Assembly: GCA_963715485.1 (NCBI GenBank)
Contig: OY970244.1
Coordinates: 372,001 to 436,000 of the forward strand
Source of the DNA: SG8-30 sp963715485
Lineage (GTDB): Bacteria > Pseudomonadota > Gammaproteobacteria > Steroidobacterales > Steroidobacteraceae
Direction: 5' to 3'
Length of the DNA stretch: 64,000 nucleotides
A program made the position numbers and the translations under genes. Shown here in pieces: positions 25,575-34,619 of the stretch (within the stretch, counting starts at the first letter, position 1; each line of letters opens with the position of its first letter). The notes under the pieces were generated by a model. That model searched no databases and had not been told where the DNA came from. It was given only the letters and a program-made list of their open reading frames with translations.

Positions 25575-26608
25575 TGCCGAGACCGCTGAAGGAAACGCTG
25601 GAGGCCCTGCTCGAGCGGCACGACCTCTCCGAGCAGGAGGCGTACGAGCTGCTGGTCGCCCTCACCGACGTCGAGATGGCCCCGCCCATGGCCGGCGCGC
25701 TGCTGGCGGCGCTGCGCGCCAAGGGCGTCGTCGCCGACGAGGTGCGCGGCTTCGCGCGCGGCATGCGCGCACTCGCCCGGCACCCGAAGATCCCGCCCGG
25801 CGCGCCGGTGGCCGACGTGGTCGGCACCGGTGGCGACGGCTCCCACACCTTCAACCTCTCGACGGGCGCTGCGCTGCTCGCCGCGGCGGCGGGCGTGCGC
25901 ATCGTCAAGCACGGCAACCGCTCGGTCTCCTCGCGCTCCGGCAGCGCGGACGTGCTGGAGCACCTCGGGCTGAAGCTGCCGCTCGACGAGCAGCAGGCCG
26001 GCCGTTGCCTCGAGGCGACCGGCTTCACCTTCCTGTTCGCGCCGCACTACCACCCGGCGATGAAGGCGGTGGCGCCGGTGCGCGCCGCGCTCGGCATCCG
26101 CACGGTGTTCAACCTGCTCGGCCCCCTGACCAACCCGGCCGAGGCCCCCTACGGCGTGATCGGCGCCTGGAGCCTCGACACCGCCGCGCTGATGGCGGAC
26201 ACGCTCGCCGGCCTGCCCATCGAGCGCATGTTCGTGGTCCATGGCGAGACCGGCTGGGACGAGCCCACGCCGGCAGCGCCGTTCGCGCTGTTCGACGTGC
26301 GCCCCGGCAGCGTGACGCGCACGCGGCGCGAGGCCGCCGACTTCGGCTTGCCTGCCTGCCGTGCGCAGGACCTGAAGGGTGCCGACGCCGCGCACAACGC
26401 GGCACGCCTCGCCGCCGTGCTGCGCGGCGAGGAACACGGCGCACACCGCGACGCGCTGGTGATGGGCGCGGCGCTGGTGCTGGAGGTGACCGGCCTGGCG
26501 CCGGACCCGGCCGCGGCGGCCGCGCAGGCGGCCGCCACGATCGACGACGGCCGTGCGGGGCGCATGCTCGACGCGCTGGCCGCCTTCGGGGAGACGCAGG
26601 AACGCTGA
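25574..26608 (+). CDS. trpD: Anthranilate phosphoribosyltransferase
   Basis: A 344-residue enzyme that joins anthranilate to PRPP. The family motifs are present in order: the N-terminal helical domain (LSEQEAYELLVALTD), the PRPP-binding DVVGTGGDGSHTFNLST, KHGNRSVSSRSGSADVLE, FLFAPHYHPAMKAVAPVR, RTVFNLLGPLTNPA, MFVVHGETGWDE. Length is normal. It overlaps trpG at the start and is followed one base after its stop by the trpC GTG. No frame problems are seen. Confidence 0.96.
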   Translation: MPRPLKETLEALLERHDLSEQEAYELLVALTDVEMAPPMAGALLAALRAKGVVADEVRGFARGMRALARHPKIPPGAPVADVVGTGGDGSHTFNLSTGAALLAAAAGVRIVKHGNRSVSSRSGSADVLEHLGLKLPLDEQQAGRCLEATGFTFLFAPHYHPAMKAVAPVRAALGIRTVFNLLGPLTNPAEAPYGVIGAWSLDTAALMADTLAGLPIERMFVVHGETGWDEPTPAAPFALFDVRPGSVTRTRREAADFGLPACRAQDLKGADAAHNAARLAAVLRGEEHGAHRDALVMGAALVLEVTGLAPDPAAAAAQAAATIDDGRAGRMLDALAAFGETQER

Positions 26609-26609
26609 C

Positions 26610-27693
26610 GTGGCGGGATTCCTCGACCAGATGGCGGCGGGCAGCCGCGAACGCGCGCAGGCCGCGGCCGCCGCCGAGCCGCTGGCGGACCTGCGCTCGC
26701 GTTGCGCGGACTTGCCGCCACCCCTGCCGCTGGCCCGCCTGGGCGGGTTCGACCTGATCGCGGAACTCAAGCTGCGCTCGCCGGCGCTGGGTGAACTGGG
26801 CAGCGCGAGCGATGACCTTGCCGGTCGCGTGACCGGCTACGCGAGGGCCGGTGCCGCGGCCGTGTCCGTGCTCACCGAGCCGTCGAGGTTCTCGGGGTCG
26901 CTCGAGCACCTGCGAGCGGCGGCCGCTGCGCTGGCGCCGCTGGGCGTGCCCGCGATGCGCAAGGACTTCCTCGTCGACCCGTACCAGCTCTACGAGGCGC
27001 GCGCGGCCGGCGCGGGTGGGGCGCTGCTGATCGTGCGGATGCTCTCGCGCGATGCGCTCGGCGAGATGCTCGACTGCGCGCGCGAGCTCGGGCTGTTCGT
27101 GCTGGTCGAGGCGTTCGACGAGGCGGACATCGCGATCGCCGTCGACGTCCTGGGCCGGGCAGCGCAGGCCGTGCCTGGCGCGGGCGCTTGGGCGGGCGGG
27201 TCCCCCGTCGCTCGCTCGGCTCCGCTTCGCTCCGCAAGCCAAACTCGCTCGCTCAGGGGGACGCCGCCCTCTTCGCCCGCGCCGGAGCCGTCGCGGCACG
27301 ACCGGGCAGGCGGGGCGAGGACGACCGGTGGGTCCTTGCGCCGCGACTATCCGGCTTTCGGAGCAAGCAAGGACCCACCGGAAGTAGAGAGCCCCGCCCG
27401 GCAAGATGTGGCCGCGCCAGGGGCTGCCCGTGACGACGTCCTGCTCGGCGTGAACAGCCGCGACCTGCAGACGCTCGCGGTCGTCCCGGAGCGCCTCGAG
27501 CAGCTGGCGCCGAGCCTGCCGCGCGAGTACCCGCGGGTGGCGGAGAGCGGCCTCACGACGCCTGCGTGATGCCGCCCGCATGGTGCAGGCCGGCTACGAC
27601 ATGGCGCTCGTCGGCGGCGCGCTGATGTCGGCGCCGGACCCGGGCGCGCTGGTGAGGGCCATGCTGGCCGCCGGCCGGGCGGCCGCGGCATGA
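26610..27693 (+). CDS. trpC: Indole-3-glycerol-phosphate synthase with a large in-frame insertion and a late +1 frameshift
   Basis: GTG start; MAGFLDQMAAGSRER then LIAELKLRSPALGEL, VSVLTEPSRFSGSLEHL, MRKDFLVDPYQLYEARAAGA and FVLVEAFDEADI are standard TrpC. After VDVLGRAAQ the frame runs without a stop through about 85 foreign residues (Pro/Arg/Ser-rich, including TTGGSLRRDYPAFGAS) and returns to DVLLGVNSRDLQTL, the normal strand 6. The foreign part is the mobile element at 27172-27403. It lies in the loop before strand 6, on the face of the barrel away from the active site. A single extra base near 27567 then breaks the frame; beyond it AARMVQAGYDMALVGGALM completes the protein at 27693, overlapping trpF. 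Confidence 0.85.
27172..27403 (+). mobile_element. 232-bp palindromic element inserted in frame in trpC (copy A)
   Basis: The ends are TGCCTGGCGCGGG on the left and, read in reverse complement, TGCCGGGCGGGG on the right, an imperfect terminal inverted repeat. Inside are two hairpins: GGCGGGTCCCCC with GGGGGACGCCGCC, and a perfect 15-bp stem CCGGTGGGTCCTTGC (27325-27339) with 27367-27381. A related copy lies at 41703-41936. There is no transposase, so it resembles a MITE, or the Rickettsia palindromic elements that also insert in frame in genes. No clear target-site duplication was found. Confidence 0.85.
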
Positions 27694-28292
27694 GCCTGCT
27701 GGTGAAGATCTGCGGCATCACGACGCCCGAGGCGCTGGAGGCGGCGCTGGCCGCCGGCGCGGATGCGATCGGCTTCGTGTTCCACGGCCCTTCGCCGCGC
27801 AACCTCTCGCCGCGGCAAGCTGCCGCGCTGGCCTCGCGGGTTCCCGCGGGCGTGAAGACGGTGGCGGTGACGCTGCACCCACCGCAGTCGCTGGTGGAGG
27901 AGGTGCTCGCAGCATTCCGTCCCGATGTCTGGCAGTCGGATGCGCAGGATTTCGGGCGCATCGAGCTGCCCGCGGGGATCGAGCGCTGGCCGGTGTTCCG
28001 CGACGGCGTGGAACTGCCGGCCGTCGTGCCGTCCCGCCTGCTGTTCGAAGGCGCGCGCAGCGGCGCGGGCGAGGTGGCAGACTGGTCGCAGGCTGCGACG
28101 CTGGCCGGCCGCAGCGAACTGGTCCTGGGCGGAGGCCTGACGCCCGGCAACGTGGCGGAGGCCATCGCGGCCGTGCGGCCCTTCGGCGTGGACGTGTCGA
28201 GCGGCGTGGAGTCGGCGCCCGGACGCAAGGACCCGGCGCGGATCCGGGATTTCATATCGGCGGCGCGCGAAGCCGCCGCGGGAGTCGTGTGA
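27690..28292 (+). CDS. trpF: Phosphoribosylanthranilate isomerase
   Basis: A 200-residue TIM-barrel isomerase. LVKICGITTPEALEAALAAGADAIGFVF is the standard start with the catalytic Cys in KICG; the acid is in DVWQSDAQDF; the phosphate-binding end has LVLGGGLTPGNV and FGVDVSSGVESAPGRKD. The ATG overlaps the trpC stop and the stop overlaps the trpB ATG (TGATG). QSDAQD here replaces the more usual QLHGDE, a modest divergence in the active-site strand; the general acid Asp is kept. Confidence 0.93.
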   Translation: MSLLVKICGITTPEALEAALAAGADAIGFVFHGPSPRNLSPRQAAALASRVPAGVKTVAVTLHPPQSLVEEVLAAFRPDVWQSDAQDFGRIELPAGIERWPVFRDGVELPAVVPSRLLFEGARSGAGEVADWSQAATLAGRSELVLGGGLTPGNVAEAIAAVRPFGVDVSSGVESAPGRKDPARIRDFISAAREAAAGVV

Positions 28293-29536
28293 TGAGCCTT
28301 TCGATCGAGCCGGCGCAGGCGCAGGCGCTGCTGGAGTTGGAGATGCGCGGTGCCTTCCCGGATCCGCGCGGGCGCTTCGGGCCCTTCGGCGGGCGCTATG
28401 TGCCCGAGACGCTCGTCCCTGCGCTCGAGCGGCTGGAGGACGGCGTGCGCCGCTACCTGCACGAGGCGGATTTCCAGCAGGAGTTCGCGAGCGAACTGCG
28501 CAGCTGGGCCGGCCGGCCGACACCGCTGACCCACGCGCGGGCACTGTCCCGGCGCTGGGGCGCGGACGTCTGGCTCAAGCGCGAGGACCTCGCCCATACC
28601 GGCGCGCACAAGATCAACAACGCGATCGGCCAGGCGCTGCTGGCGAAGCGGCTCGGCGCCAGGCGGATCGTGGCCGAGACCGGCGCGGGGCAGCACGGCG
28701 TGGCCAGCGCCGCGGCCTGCGCCCGCCTCGGCATGCCCTGCGTCGTCTACATGGGCGCGGTGGACTGCGAACGGCAGGCCCCGAACGTCGGCCGCATGAA
28801 GCTGCTCGGTGCCGAGGTGGTCCCGGTCACCAGCGGCGATGCCACGCTGCGCGCCGCGATCGACGAGGCGCTGCGCGACTGGGTCTCGGACCCGATGGGA
28901 ACCTACTACCTGCTGGGCTCGGCGGTCGGGCCGCATCCGTATCCCTACCTCGTGCGCGAACTGCAGTCGGTGATCGGCAAGGAGAGCCGCCGGCAGATGA
29001 TCGAGCAGGCCGGCGGGCTGCCGGATGCCGCGATCGCCTGCGTCGGCGGCGGATCGAATGCCATCGGCCTGTTCCACCCGTTCATCCACGACGAGGGTGT
29101 GGCACTGCTCGGCATCGAGGCGGGTGGCCGCGGCCCGGGTCTCGGCGACAACTCCGCGACGCTGTCCTATGGCCGGCCGGGTGTGCTGCAGGGTTGCTAC
29201 ACCATGATCCTGCAGGACGCCGACGGCCAGGTGCAGGAGACGCATTCGGTGTCGGCCGGCCTCGACTACTCCGGCGTGGGTCCCGAGCACGCGCTGCTGA
29301 TGGCGACCGGTCGCGTGCACTACGAGCAGGCCACCGACGACGAGGCGCTCGATGCCCTGGCCGAGTGCTGCCACGCCGAGGGGATCCTGCCGGCGATCGA
29401 GACGGCGCACGCCTTCGCCGGCGCGCGCCGCTGGGCGCGCGGGAATCCGGGCAAGCGCATCCTGATCGGCCTGTCGGGCCGGGGCGACAAGGACATGCCG
29501 ACGCTGCAGAAGACGCTGCTGAAGGGGATGCCGTGA
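28292..29536 (+). CDS. trpB: Tryptophan synthase beta chain
   Basis: A 414-residue PLP enzyme that condenses indole with serine. GRFGPFGGRYVPETL near the start, the PLP lysine Lys107 in REDLAHTGAHKINNA, the catalytic Glu in ETGAGQHGVA, the phosphate loop GGGSNAIG and the end LSGRGDKDM are all present. Length is normal for the TrpB1 class that pairs with TrpA. The ATG at 28292 lies in the trpF stop; a GTG three bases earlier is possible but less likely. Its stop overlaps trpA. Confidence 0.97.
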   Translation: MSLSIEPAQAQALLELEMRGAFPDPRGRFGPFGGRYVPETLVPALERLEDGVRRYLHEADFQQEFASELRSWAGRPTPLTHARALSRRWGADVWLKREDLAHTGAHKINNAIGQALLAKRLGARRIVAETGAGQHGVASAAACARLGMPCVVYMGAVDCERQAPNVGRMKLLGAEVVPVTSGDATLRAAIDEALRDWVSDPMGTYYLLGSAVGPHPYPYLVRELQSVIGKESRRQMIEQAGGLPDAAIACVGGGSNAIGLFHPFIHDEGVALLGIEAGGRGPGLGDNSATLSYGRPGVLQGCYTMILQDADGQVQETHSVSAGLDYSGVGPEHALLMATGRVHYEQATDDEALDALAECCHAEGILPAIETAHAFAGARRWARGNPGKRILIGLSGRGDKDMPTLQKTLLKGMP

Positions 29537-30309
29537 TGCAGCCGCATGAGACCATCGCGCAGGCCATCCGCGCGGCCTCGGAACAGGGACAGCCCGCCCT
29601 GGTGGCGTTCCTCACCGCCGGCTTCCCGCGCAAGGAGGACTTCGTCGCGCAGCTCACGGCCATCGGCGCGGCAGCCGACGTGGTCGAGATCGGCGTGCCG
29701 TTCTCGGATCCCATGGCCGACGGCATGACCATCCAGCGCTCCAGCCACGAGGCGCTGAAGCAGGGGGTATCGCTGCACTGGATCCTGAAGACGCTGACGG
29801 CCTTGCCGGAGAGGCCGCGCGCACCGCTGCTGCTGATGAGCTACCTGAACCCGCTGCTGGCCTACGGCATCGACCGGCTGCCGGGTGCCGCGCGCGCGGC
29901 AGGCGTCTCCGGCTTCATCGTGCCCGACCTGCCGTTCGAGGAGAGTGCCGCGATCCGCGCCGCCCTCGACGGCGAGGGGCTCGCGCTGGTGCAGATGGTC
30001 ACGCCGGTGACGCCGCCGCAGCGCCTCGCCGTGCTGTGCGAGGCCGCCCGCGGTTTCGTCTATGCGGTGACCATGACCGGCACCACCGGCAAGAGCGTCT
30101 CCGTGCCGGACGACGTGCTGGAGTACATGGATCGCGTCCGCGCGGTCTCGCCGGTGCCGGTCTGCGCCGGCTTTGGCATCCGCAGCGCGGAACAGGTGAG
30201 CCGCATGACCGGGCGCGTGGACGGCGTGGTCGTCGGCTCGGCGCTGGTCGAGGTGCTGGAGCGCGGCGAGGATCCCGCCGCCTTCCTGAGGGAGCTGCGA
30301 GGCCGTTGA
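29536..30309 (+). CDS. trpA: Tryptophan synthase alpha chain
   Basis: A 257-residue TIM barrel that cleaves indole-3-glycerol phosphate. The catalytic Glu is in DVVEIGVPFSDPMADG and the catalytic Asp in FIVPDLPFEES; the GTTGKS and CAGFGIRSAEQV phosphate loops are intact. The start ATG is inside the trpB stop. The following phospholipase D gene begins within its stop codon, so the operon may extend beyond tryptophan synthesis. Confidence 0.97.
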   Translation: MQPHETIAQAIRAASEQGQPALVAFLTAGFPRKEDFVAQLTAIGAAADVVEIGVPFSDPMADGMTIQRSSHEALKQGVSLHWILKTLTALPERPRAPLLLMSYLNPLLAYGIDRLPGAARAAGVSGFIVPDLPFEESAAIRAALDGEGLALVQMVTPVTPPQRLAVLCEAARGFVYAVTMTGTTGKSVSVPDDVLEYMDRVRAVSPVPVCAGFGIRSAEQVSRMTGRVDGVVVGSALVEVLERGEDPAAFLRELRGR

Positions 30310-31805
30310 TCGGCGACATCCCGCCCATCGCTTCCGCCGCGCCGCCCGCCGGCGAGACGGGGCTGGGACGGGAACTCGCGCCCTACCTCGACGCGCATGC
30401 AGGCCAGTCCGGGTTCGCGCTGCTGCAGCACGGGCCGGCGGCCCTGCTGGCGCGCGGCGTGCTGGCCGACCTCGCGACCGCGACCCTCGACGTCCAGTAC
30501 TACATCTACGAGGGCGACCTCACCGCCGCGTTGCTGACCCAGCGCCTGATCGACGCGGCCGAGCGTGGCGTGCGCGTGCGCATGCTGCTCGACGACAACA
30601 ACCTGCGCGGCTCGGATGACGCGCTGAAAGCCATCGCGTTCCACCCGCTGATCGAGATCCGCGTGTTCAACCCGTATCGCGTGCGCATGCGCTGGATGCG
30701 TCCGCTGGAACTCGCGGTGCGCTTCCGCCAGCTGCACCGGCGCATGCACAACAAGCTGTTCCTGGTCGACGGGATCGCGGGCGTCTTCGGCGGCCGCAAC
30801 ATCGGCAACAACTACTTCGACGCGGACGACCGGTCGAACTTCGCGGACTTCGACGTGTTCGTGGCCGGCCGGCTGGTCGAGGAGGCCCGCGCGAGCTTCG
30901 AGGCGTACTGGCAGCACCCCCTCGCCGTGCCGGTCGAGGCGCTGACGCCGCACACCGCGACCCGTGAAGGCCTGGCGGCCACGCGCGCGACGCTGGAGCG
31001 CAGGCTCGAGGCCGTCCCGGACCTGGACGAACGCTACGATCGGGCCCGGACGGTCCTGCTCGAAGCAGTCGAGGACCCGGACGCCCGCCTGACCTGGGCC
31101 CGCGCCGAGTTCCTGGCGGACCCGCCGGACAAGCTCGACCCGGACTTCACGGGCGCCTCACCGGTCCTCGAACGGCTGGTGCGCCTGTGGGACGAGGCCC
31201 GGCACGAGATGCTGATCGAGTCCGCCTACTTCGTGCCCAGCCGCAAGGGCGCGGAGTTCATCGTGCAGCAGGCTGGCGAGGGGGTCCGGACCCGCGTGCT
31301 GACCAACTCGCTGGCGGCCAACGACGTCACGGTGGTGCACGTCGGCTACGCCAAGTACCGCCGGCGGCTGCTGAAGGCCGGCGTCGAGCTCTACGAGTTC
31401 AAGCGGCAGGCCGCAGCGGGCGGGGACGACCCGAAGATCGCGCCGGGTCGCCGCAGCAATGCATCGCTGCACGCCAAGGTCGCCGTGGCGGACCGTCACC
31501 AGACCTGGATCGGCAGCTTCAACCTCGACCCGCGTTCGGCGGCCCTGAACACCGAGCTGGCCATCGTGATCCACAGCGCGAAGCTCGCGGAGGAGGCCGC
31601 CGGGCTGATCGTTCGCGACCTCGAGCCCGACCGGGCCTGGCGGGTCACGCTCGAGTCGCGCCGCGCTGGCGGCCTCGAGATGGTCTGGCGCGGCCGGCGC
31701 GACGGCGCGACGGTCCGCGAGTCGAGGGAGCCCGACGCTACGCTGTGGCAGCGCCTGGTGGTGAACACCGTGAAGTGGATCCCCGGAATCGAGTGGCTGC
31801 TGTAG
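30306..31805 (+). CDS. Phospholipase D family protein (cardiolipin synthase-like)
   Basis: A protein of about 499 residues with two HKD motifs: HNKLFLVDGIAGVFGGRN and HAKVAVADRHQTWIGSFN. The first domain begins LDVQYYIYEGDLTAALLTQRLIDAAERGVRVRMLLDD; the second has MLIESAYFVPSRKGAEFI. The layout matches the bacterial ClsC/YmdC-type PLD group, which exchange phosphatidyl groups in the membrane. No ATG is available near the start; TTG at 30306 overlapping the trpA stop (TTGA) is the best choice. Whether it is truly driven by the trp promoter is unknown. Confidence 0.87.
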   Translation: MIGDIPPIASAAPPAGETGLGRELAPYLDAHAGQSGFALLQHGPAALLARGVLADLATATLDVQYYIYEGDLTAALLTQRLIDAAERGVRVRMLLDDNNLRGSDDALKAIAFHPLIEIRVFNPYRVRMRWMRPLELAVRFRQLHRRMHNKLFLVDGIAGVFGGRNIGNNYFDADDRSNFADFDVFVAGRLVEEARASFEAYWQHPLAVPVEALTPHTATREGLAATRATLERRLEAVPDLDERYDRARTVLLEAVEDPDARLTWARAEFLADPPDKLDPDFTGASPVLERLVRLWDEARHEMLIESAYFVPSRKGAEFIVQQAGEGVRTRVLTNSLAANDVTVVHVGYAKYRRRLLKAGVELYEFKRQAAAGGDDPKIAPGRRSNASLHAKVAVADRHQTWIGSFNLDPRSAALNTELAIVIHSAKLAEEAAGLIVRDLEPDRAWRVTLESRRAGGLEMVWRGRRDGATVRESREPDATLWQRLVVNTVKWIPGIEWLL

Positions 31806-31916
31806 GCGGCGCCGGCGGGGCCAGGAGGCGGGTGGACCAGGCGGAGCCCGGTCGCGGTCCGGACGGGACATCAAGGTGCGGCACAATGGCAAGGACGGCA
31901 TGCCGGAGGTCCGCTC

Positions 31917-32234
31917 ATGAAGCGCGTTTACACCGCCGAGTCCGTGGTCCAGGTCGCCCACGTCCGCAACATGCTGGAGGCGGAGGGCATCCGCTCGGAG
32001 ATGCGCAACGAGCGCCTCGGCGGCGTCATCGGCGAGATCCCGTTCCTCGAGACCTGGCCGGAGCTGTGGGTGGGGGAACTCGACTTCGACCGTGCGCAGG
32101 AGCTGATCGAGCAGGAACTGCACGGGCCGGGCCTGGACGAGCCGCCCTGGCGCTGCCCGTCCTGTGACGAGGAGATCGAGGGACAGTTCATGGAATGCTG
32201 GAACTGCGGCGCCATCCGTCCGACAAAGCCCTGA
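31917..32234 (+). CDS. DUF2007 domain protein with C-terminal zinc ribbon
   Basis: A 105-residue protein. Residues 1-70 (MKRVYTAESVVQVAHVRNMLEAEGI, LWVGELDFDRAQELIEQEL) form the DUF2007 'putative signal transducing' fold, related to PII-like ferredoxin-fold domains. Residues 78-100 hold two CxxC pairs (CPSCDEEIEGQ and CWNCGAI), a zinc ribbon. The role is unknown. The gene's stop overlaps the ATG of the hotdog-type gene that follows. Ribosome site GGAGG before the start. Confidence 0.8.
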   Translation: MKRVYTAESVVQVAHVRNMLEAEGIRSEMRNERLGGVIGEIPFLETWPELWVGELDFDRAQELIEQELHGPGLDEPPWRCPSCDEEIEGQFMECWNCGAIRPTKP

Positions 32235-32933
32235 TGGCGACGATCACGGTTGCGAGTCGTTTCTGCGGCCCGCCGGATTCCGGCAACGGCGGCTACGTCT
32301 GCGGGCTGGTGGCCGCGACGGCGGCACAGCCGGTGGCCGTTCGCCTGAGGAAACCCCCGCCGCTGGACACAGCCGCTGGAGCTGGCCGAGAACGATGGTG
32401 TGCTGCGGCTCCTGCAGGGCGAGGAGGTCGTCGCCGAGGCGCGGCCCGACGCCGTGGACCTGGGCGTGCCGATCCTGCCGGACCACGCGGAGGCCGTCAT
32501 CGCTTCCCTGCGCTATTCCGGCTTCGCCGAGCACGCCTTCCCGGGTTGCTTCGTGTGCGGACCGCGCCGCATGGCCGGGGACGGGCTGCGCATCTTCGCC
32601 GGCCCCTTGTCCGACGGCCGCGGCGTGGCGGCCCCGTGGGTGCCGGACGGTTCGCTGGCCGACGGGTCCGGCCTCATCCGGCCGGAGTACCTCTGGTCGG
32701 CGCTCGACTGCCCGGGTTACTTCGCCACGCCGATGGCCGGCAAGCTGGCGCTGCTCGGCGAGCTGGCCGCGCGGATCGACCGCCGCCCGGCGGCTGGCGA
32801 GGCCTGCGTGGTCTTCGGCTGGGAACGCAGTTCGGAGGGCCGCAAGCACTACGCAGGCACGGCGGTCATCGGACCCGACGGCGACGTCCTGGCACGGGCC
32901 CATGCAACCTGGATCGCCCTCAAGGACGACTGA
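32234..32933 (+). pseudogene. Hotdog-fold thioesterase-like protein, one apparent +1 frameshift
   Basis: From ATG 32234 (TGATG overlap with the previous gene) it reads MATITVASRFCGPPDSGNGG and VAVRLRKPPPLDT. One extra base near 32370 breaks the frame; it resumes as PLELAENDGVLRLLQGEEVVAEARP and runs to 32933 with GCFVCGPRRMAGDGLRIFAGP and WSALDCPGYFA. The pattern (FCGPxxxGNGGY, small hydrophobic core, GRKHYAGTA, AHATWIAL) is that of hotdog thioesterase-superfamily proteins found mainly in actinobacteria and proteobacteria; no substrate is known. Joined length is about 232 residues. Confidence 0.62.
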
Positions 32934-32966
32934 GGGACATCGCGCCCGGCCCGGCGTGCTCCGCCT

Positions 32967-34619
32967 TCAGTCCTGCTCCACGAACAGCCGGGCCAGCATC
33001 CAGGATGCGCCGCCGGCGGCCATCGCCCAACCGACCCAGTCGGGCGAGGTCAGCAGCGACAGCCAGAGGATGCCGCCGAGGAAGAACGTGCCGCCGGCGA
33101 GCAGCGCATTGCGGTTGCGCTGCCCCTTCGCCAGCTCCTTGCGCAGCCGGTCCACCGAGGAGGACTCCGTGCGGACGCGGAAGTCGTCCTCGTAGGCGCG
33201 CCGCACGGCGCGCTGCACGACAACAGGCAGCATCTGCAGCGACTCGGCCAGGTCCGGCCAGTGCTTGCGCAGCCCCTGGGCGAAGGCCTCCGGACCGACG
33301 CGCTCGTTCATCCACTGGCGCAGGATCGGCTGGGCCGTCTTGAACAGGTCGAGCTCTGGATACAGTTCGCGCCCGAGTCCCTCGATGTTCAGCAGCGTCT
33401 TCTGCAGCAGGATCAGCTGCGGCTGCACGCGCATCTCGAAGCGGCGCGCCACCTCGAACAGCCGCAGCAGCACGATGCCGAAGGAGATCTCGCCCAGCGG
33501 CTTGTTGAAGATGGGCTCGCAGACGGTGCGGACCGCGGCGGTCAGCTCGGACAGGCGTGCGTGCGGCGGGATCCAGCCGCTTTCCAGGTGCAGCTCGGCG
33601 ATGCGCTGCCAGTCGCGGTCGAAGAAGGCCAGGAAGTTGGCCGCGAGGTAGTACTGGTCGCGCGTCTCCAGCGCGCCGCAGATGCCGAAGTCCACGGCGG
33701 CGTACCTGGGGTTCGCCGGGTCGGTGACGTCGATGAAGATGTTGCCGGGGTGCATGTCGGCATGGAAGAAGTTGTGCCGGAACACCTGCGTGAAGAAGAT
33801 CGTCACGCCGTTCTCGGCCAGCTTCTGGATGTCGGTGCCGAGCTCGCGCAGGCGGTCCATCTCCGCGATGGGCACGCCGCGGATGCGCTCCATCACCATC
33901 ACGTCGCGCCGGCACAGGTCCCAGTGCACCTCGGCGACGTGCAGCAGCGGGCTGCCGGCGAAGTTGCGCTTCAGCTGCGAGGCATTGCCGGCCTCGCGCA
34001 GCAGGTCGAGCTCGTCGAGGATGGTCTTCTCGTATTCCTCGACCACTTCCACGGGGCGCAGGCGCTTCGATTCCGGCCAGTAGCGTTCGGCCAGCTCGGC
34101 CATCGCGTACATGACCTCGAGGTCACGCCCGATGACCTCGCGCATGCCGGGACGCAGCACCTTGACCACGACCTCGCGCCCGTCCTGCAGCGTCGCGGCG
34201 TGCACCTGTGCGACGGACGCCGCCGCGAGCGGTTGCTCGTCGAAGGAGCCGAACAGCTCCCCGACCGGGCTGCCCAGTGACTTCTCCACCTGGGCCCGCG
34301 CGGCCGCGCCGCTGAACGGCGGCACGCGGTCCTGCAGCTTTGCCAGCTCGTCGGCGATGTCGCGCGGCAGCAGGTCACGGCGCGTGGACAGCGCCTGGCC
34401 GAACTTGATGAAGATCGGGCCGAGTTCCTCCAGCGCGAGGCGCAGCCGCTCGCCACGGGTCGTGCCCTGGCTGCGCGCGAACCACGTCCACGGCGAGAGG
34501 TAGAACAGGAAGCGCAGCGGCCGGTAGAGGTGGGTGGCGCGGACGTAATCGTCCAGCCCGTGCCGGACCAGCACGCGCTGGATGCTGATCAGGCGGCCGG
34601 CGACGGGCAGCGAGATCAA
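32967..34619 (-). CDS. ubiB: UbiB family ubiquinone biosynthesis regulatory protein kinase
   Basis: A 550-residue atypical kinase of the ABC1/ADCK family. The KxGQ signature is in FIKFGQALSTRRDLLP; the Ala-rich nucleotide loop is LAAASVAQVHAA; the catalytic loop HADMHPGNIFI and metal site AAVDFGICG follow. Two C-terminal membrane helices (AGGTFFLGGILWLSLLT, WVGWAMAAGGASWMLARLFV) anchor it in the inner membrane. Starts at TTG, overlapping the ubiJ stop (TTGA); no better start is seen. UbiB uses ATP to support coenzyme Q assembly, and the ubiE–ubiJ–ubiB order is the usual operon. Confidence 0.95.
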   Translation of the reverse strand: MISLPVAGRLISIQRVLVRHGLDDYVRATHLYRPLRFLFYLSPWTWFARSQGTTRGERLRLALEELGPIFIKFGQALSTRRDLLPRDIADELAKLQDRVPPFSGAAARAQVEKSLGSPVGELFGSFDEQPLAAASVAQVHAATLQDGREVVVKVLRPGMREVIGRDLEVMYAMAELAERYWPESKRLRPVEVVEEYEKTILDELDLLREAGNASQLKRNFAGSPLLHVAEVHWDLCRRDVMVMERIRGVPIAEMDRLRELGTDIQKLAENGVTIFFTQVFRHNFFHADMHPGNIFIDVTDPANPRYAAVDFGICGALETRDQYYLAANFLAFFDRDWQRIAELHLESGWIPPHARLSELTAAVRTVCEPIFNKPLGEISFGIVLLRLFEVARRFEMRVQPQLILLQKTLLNIEGLGRELYPELDLFKTAQPILRQWMNERVGPEAFAQGLRKHWPDLAESLQMLPVVVQRAVRRAYEDDFRVRTESSSVDRLRKELAKGQRNRNALLAGGTFFLGGILWLSLLTSPDWVGWAMAAGGASWMLARLFVEQD

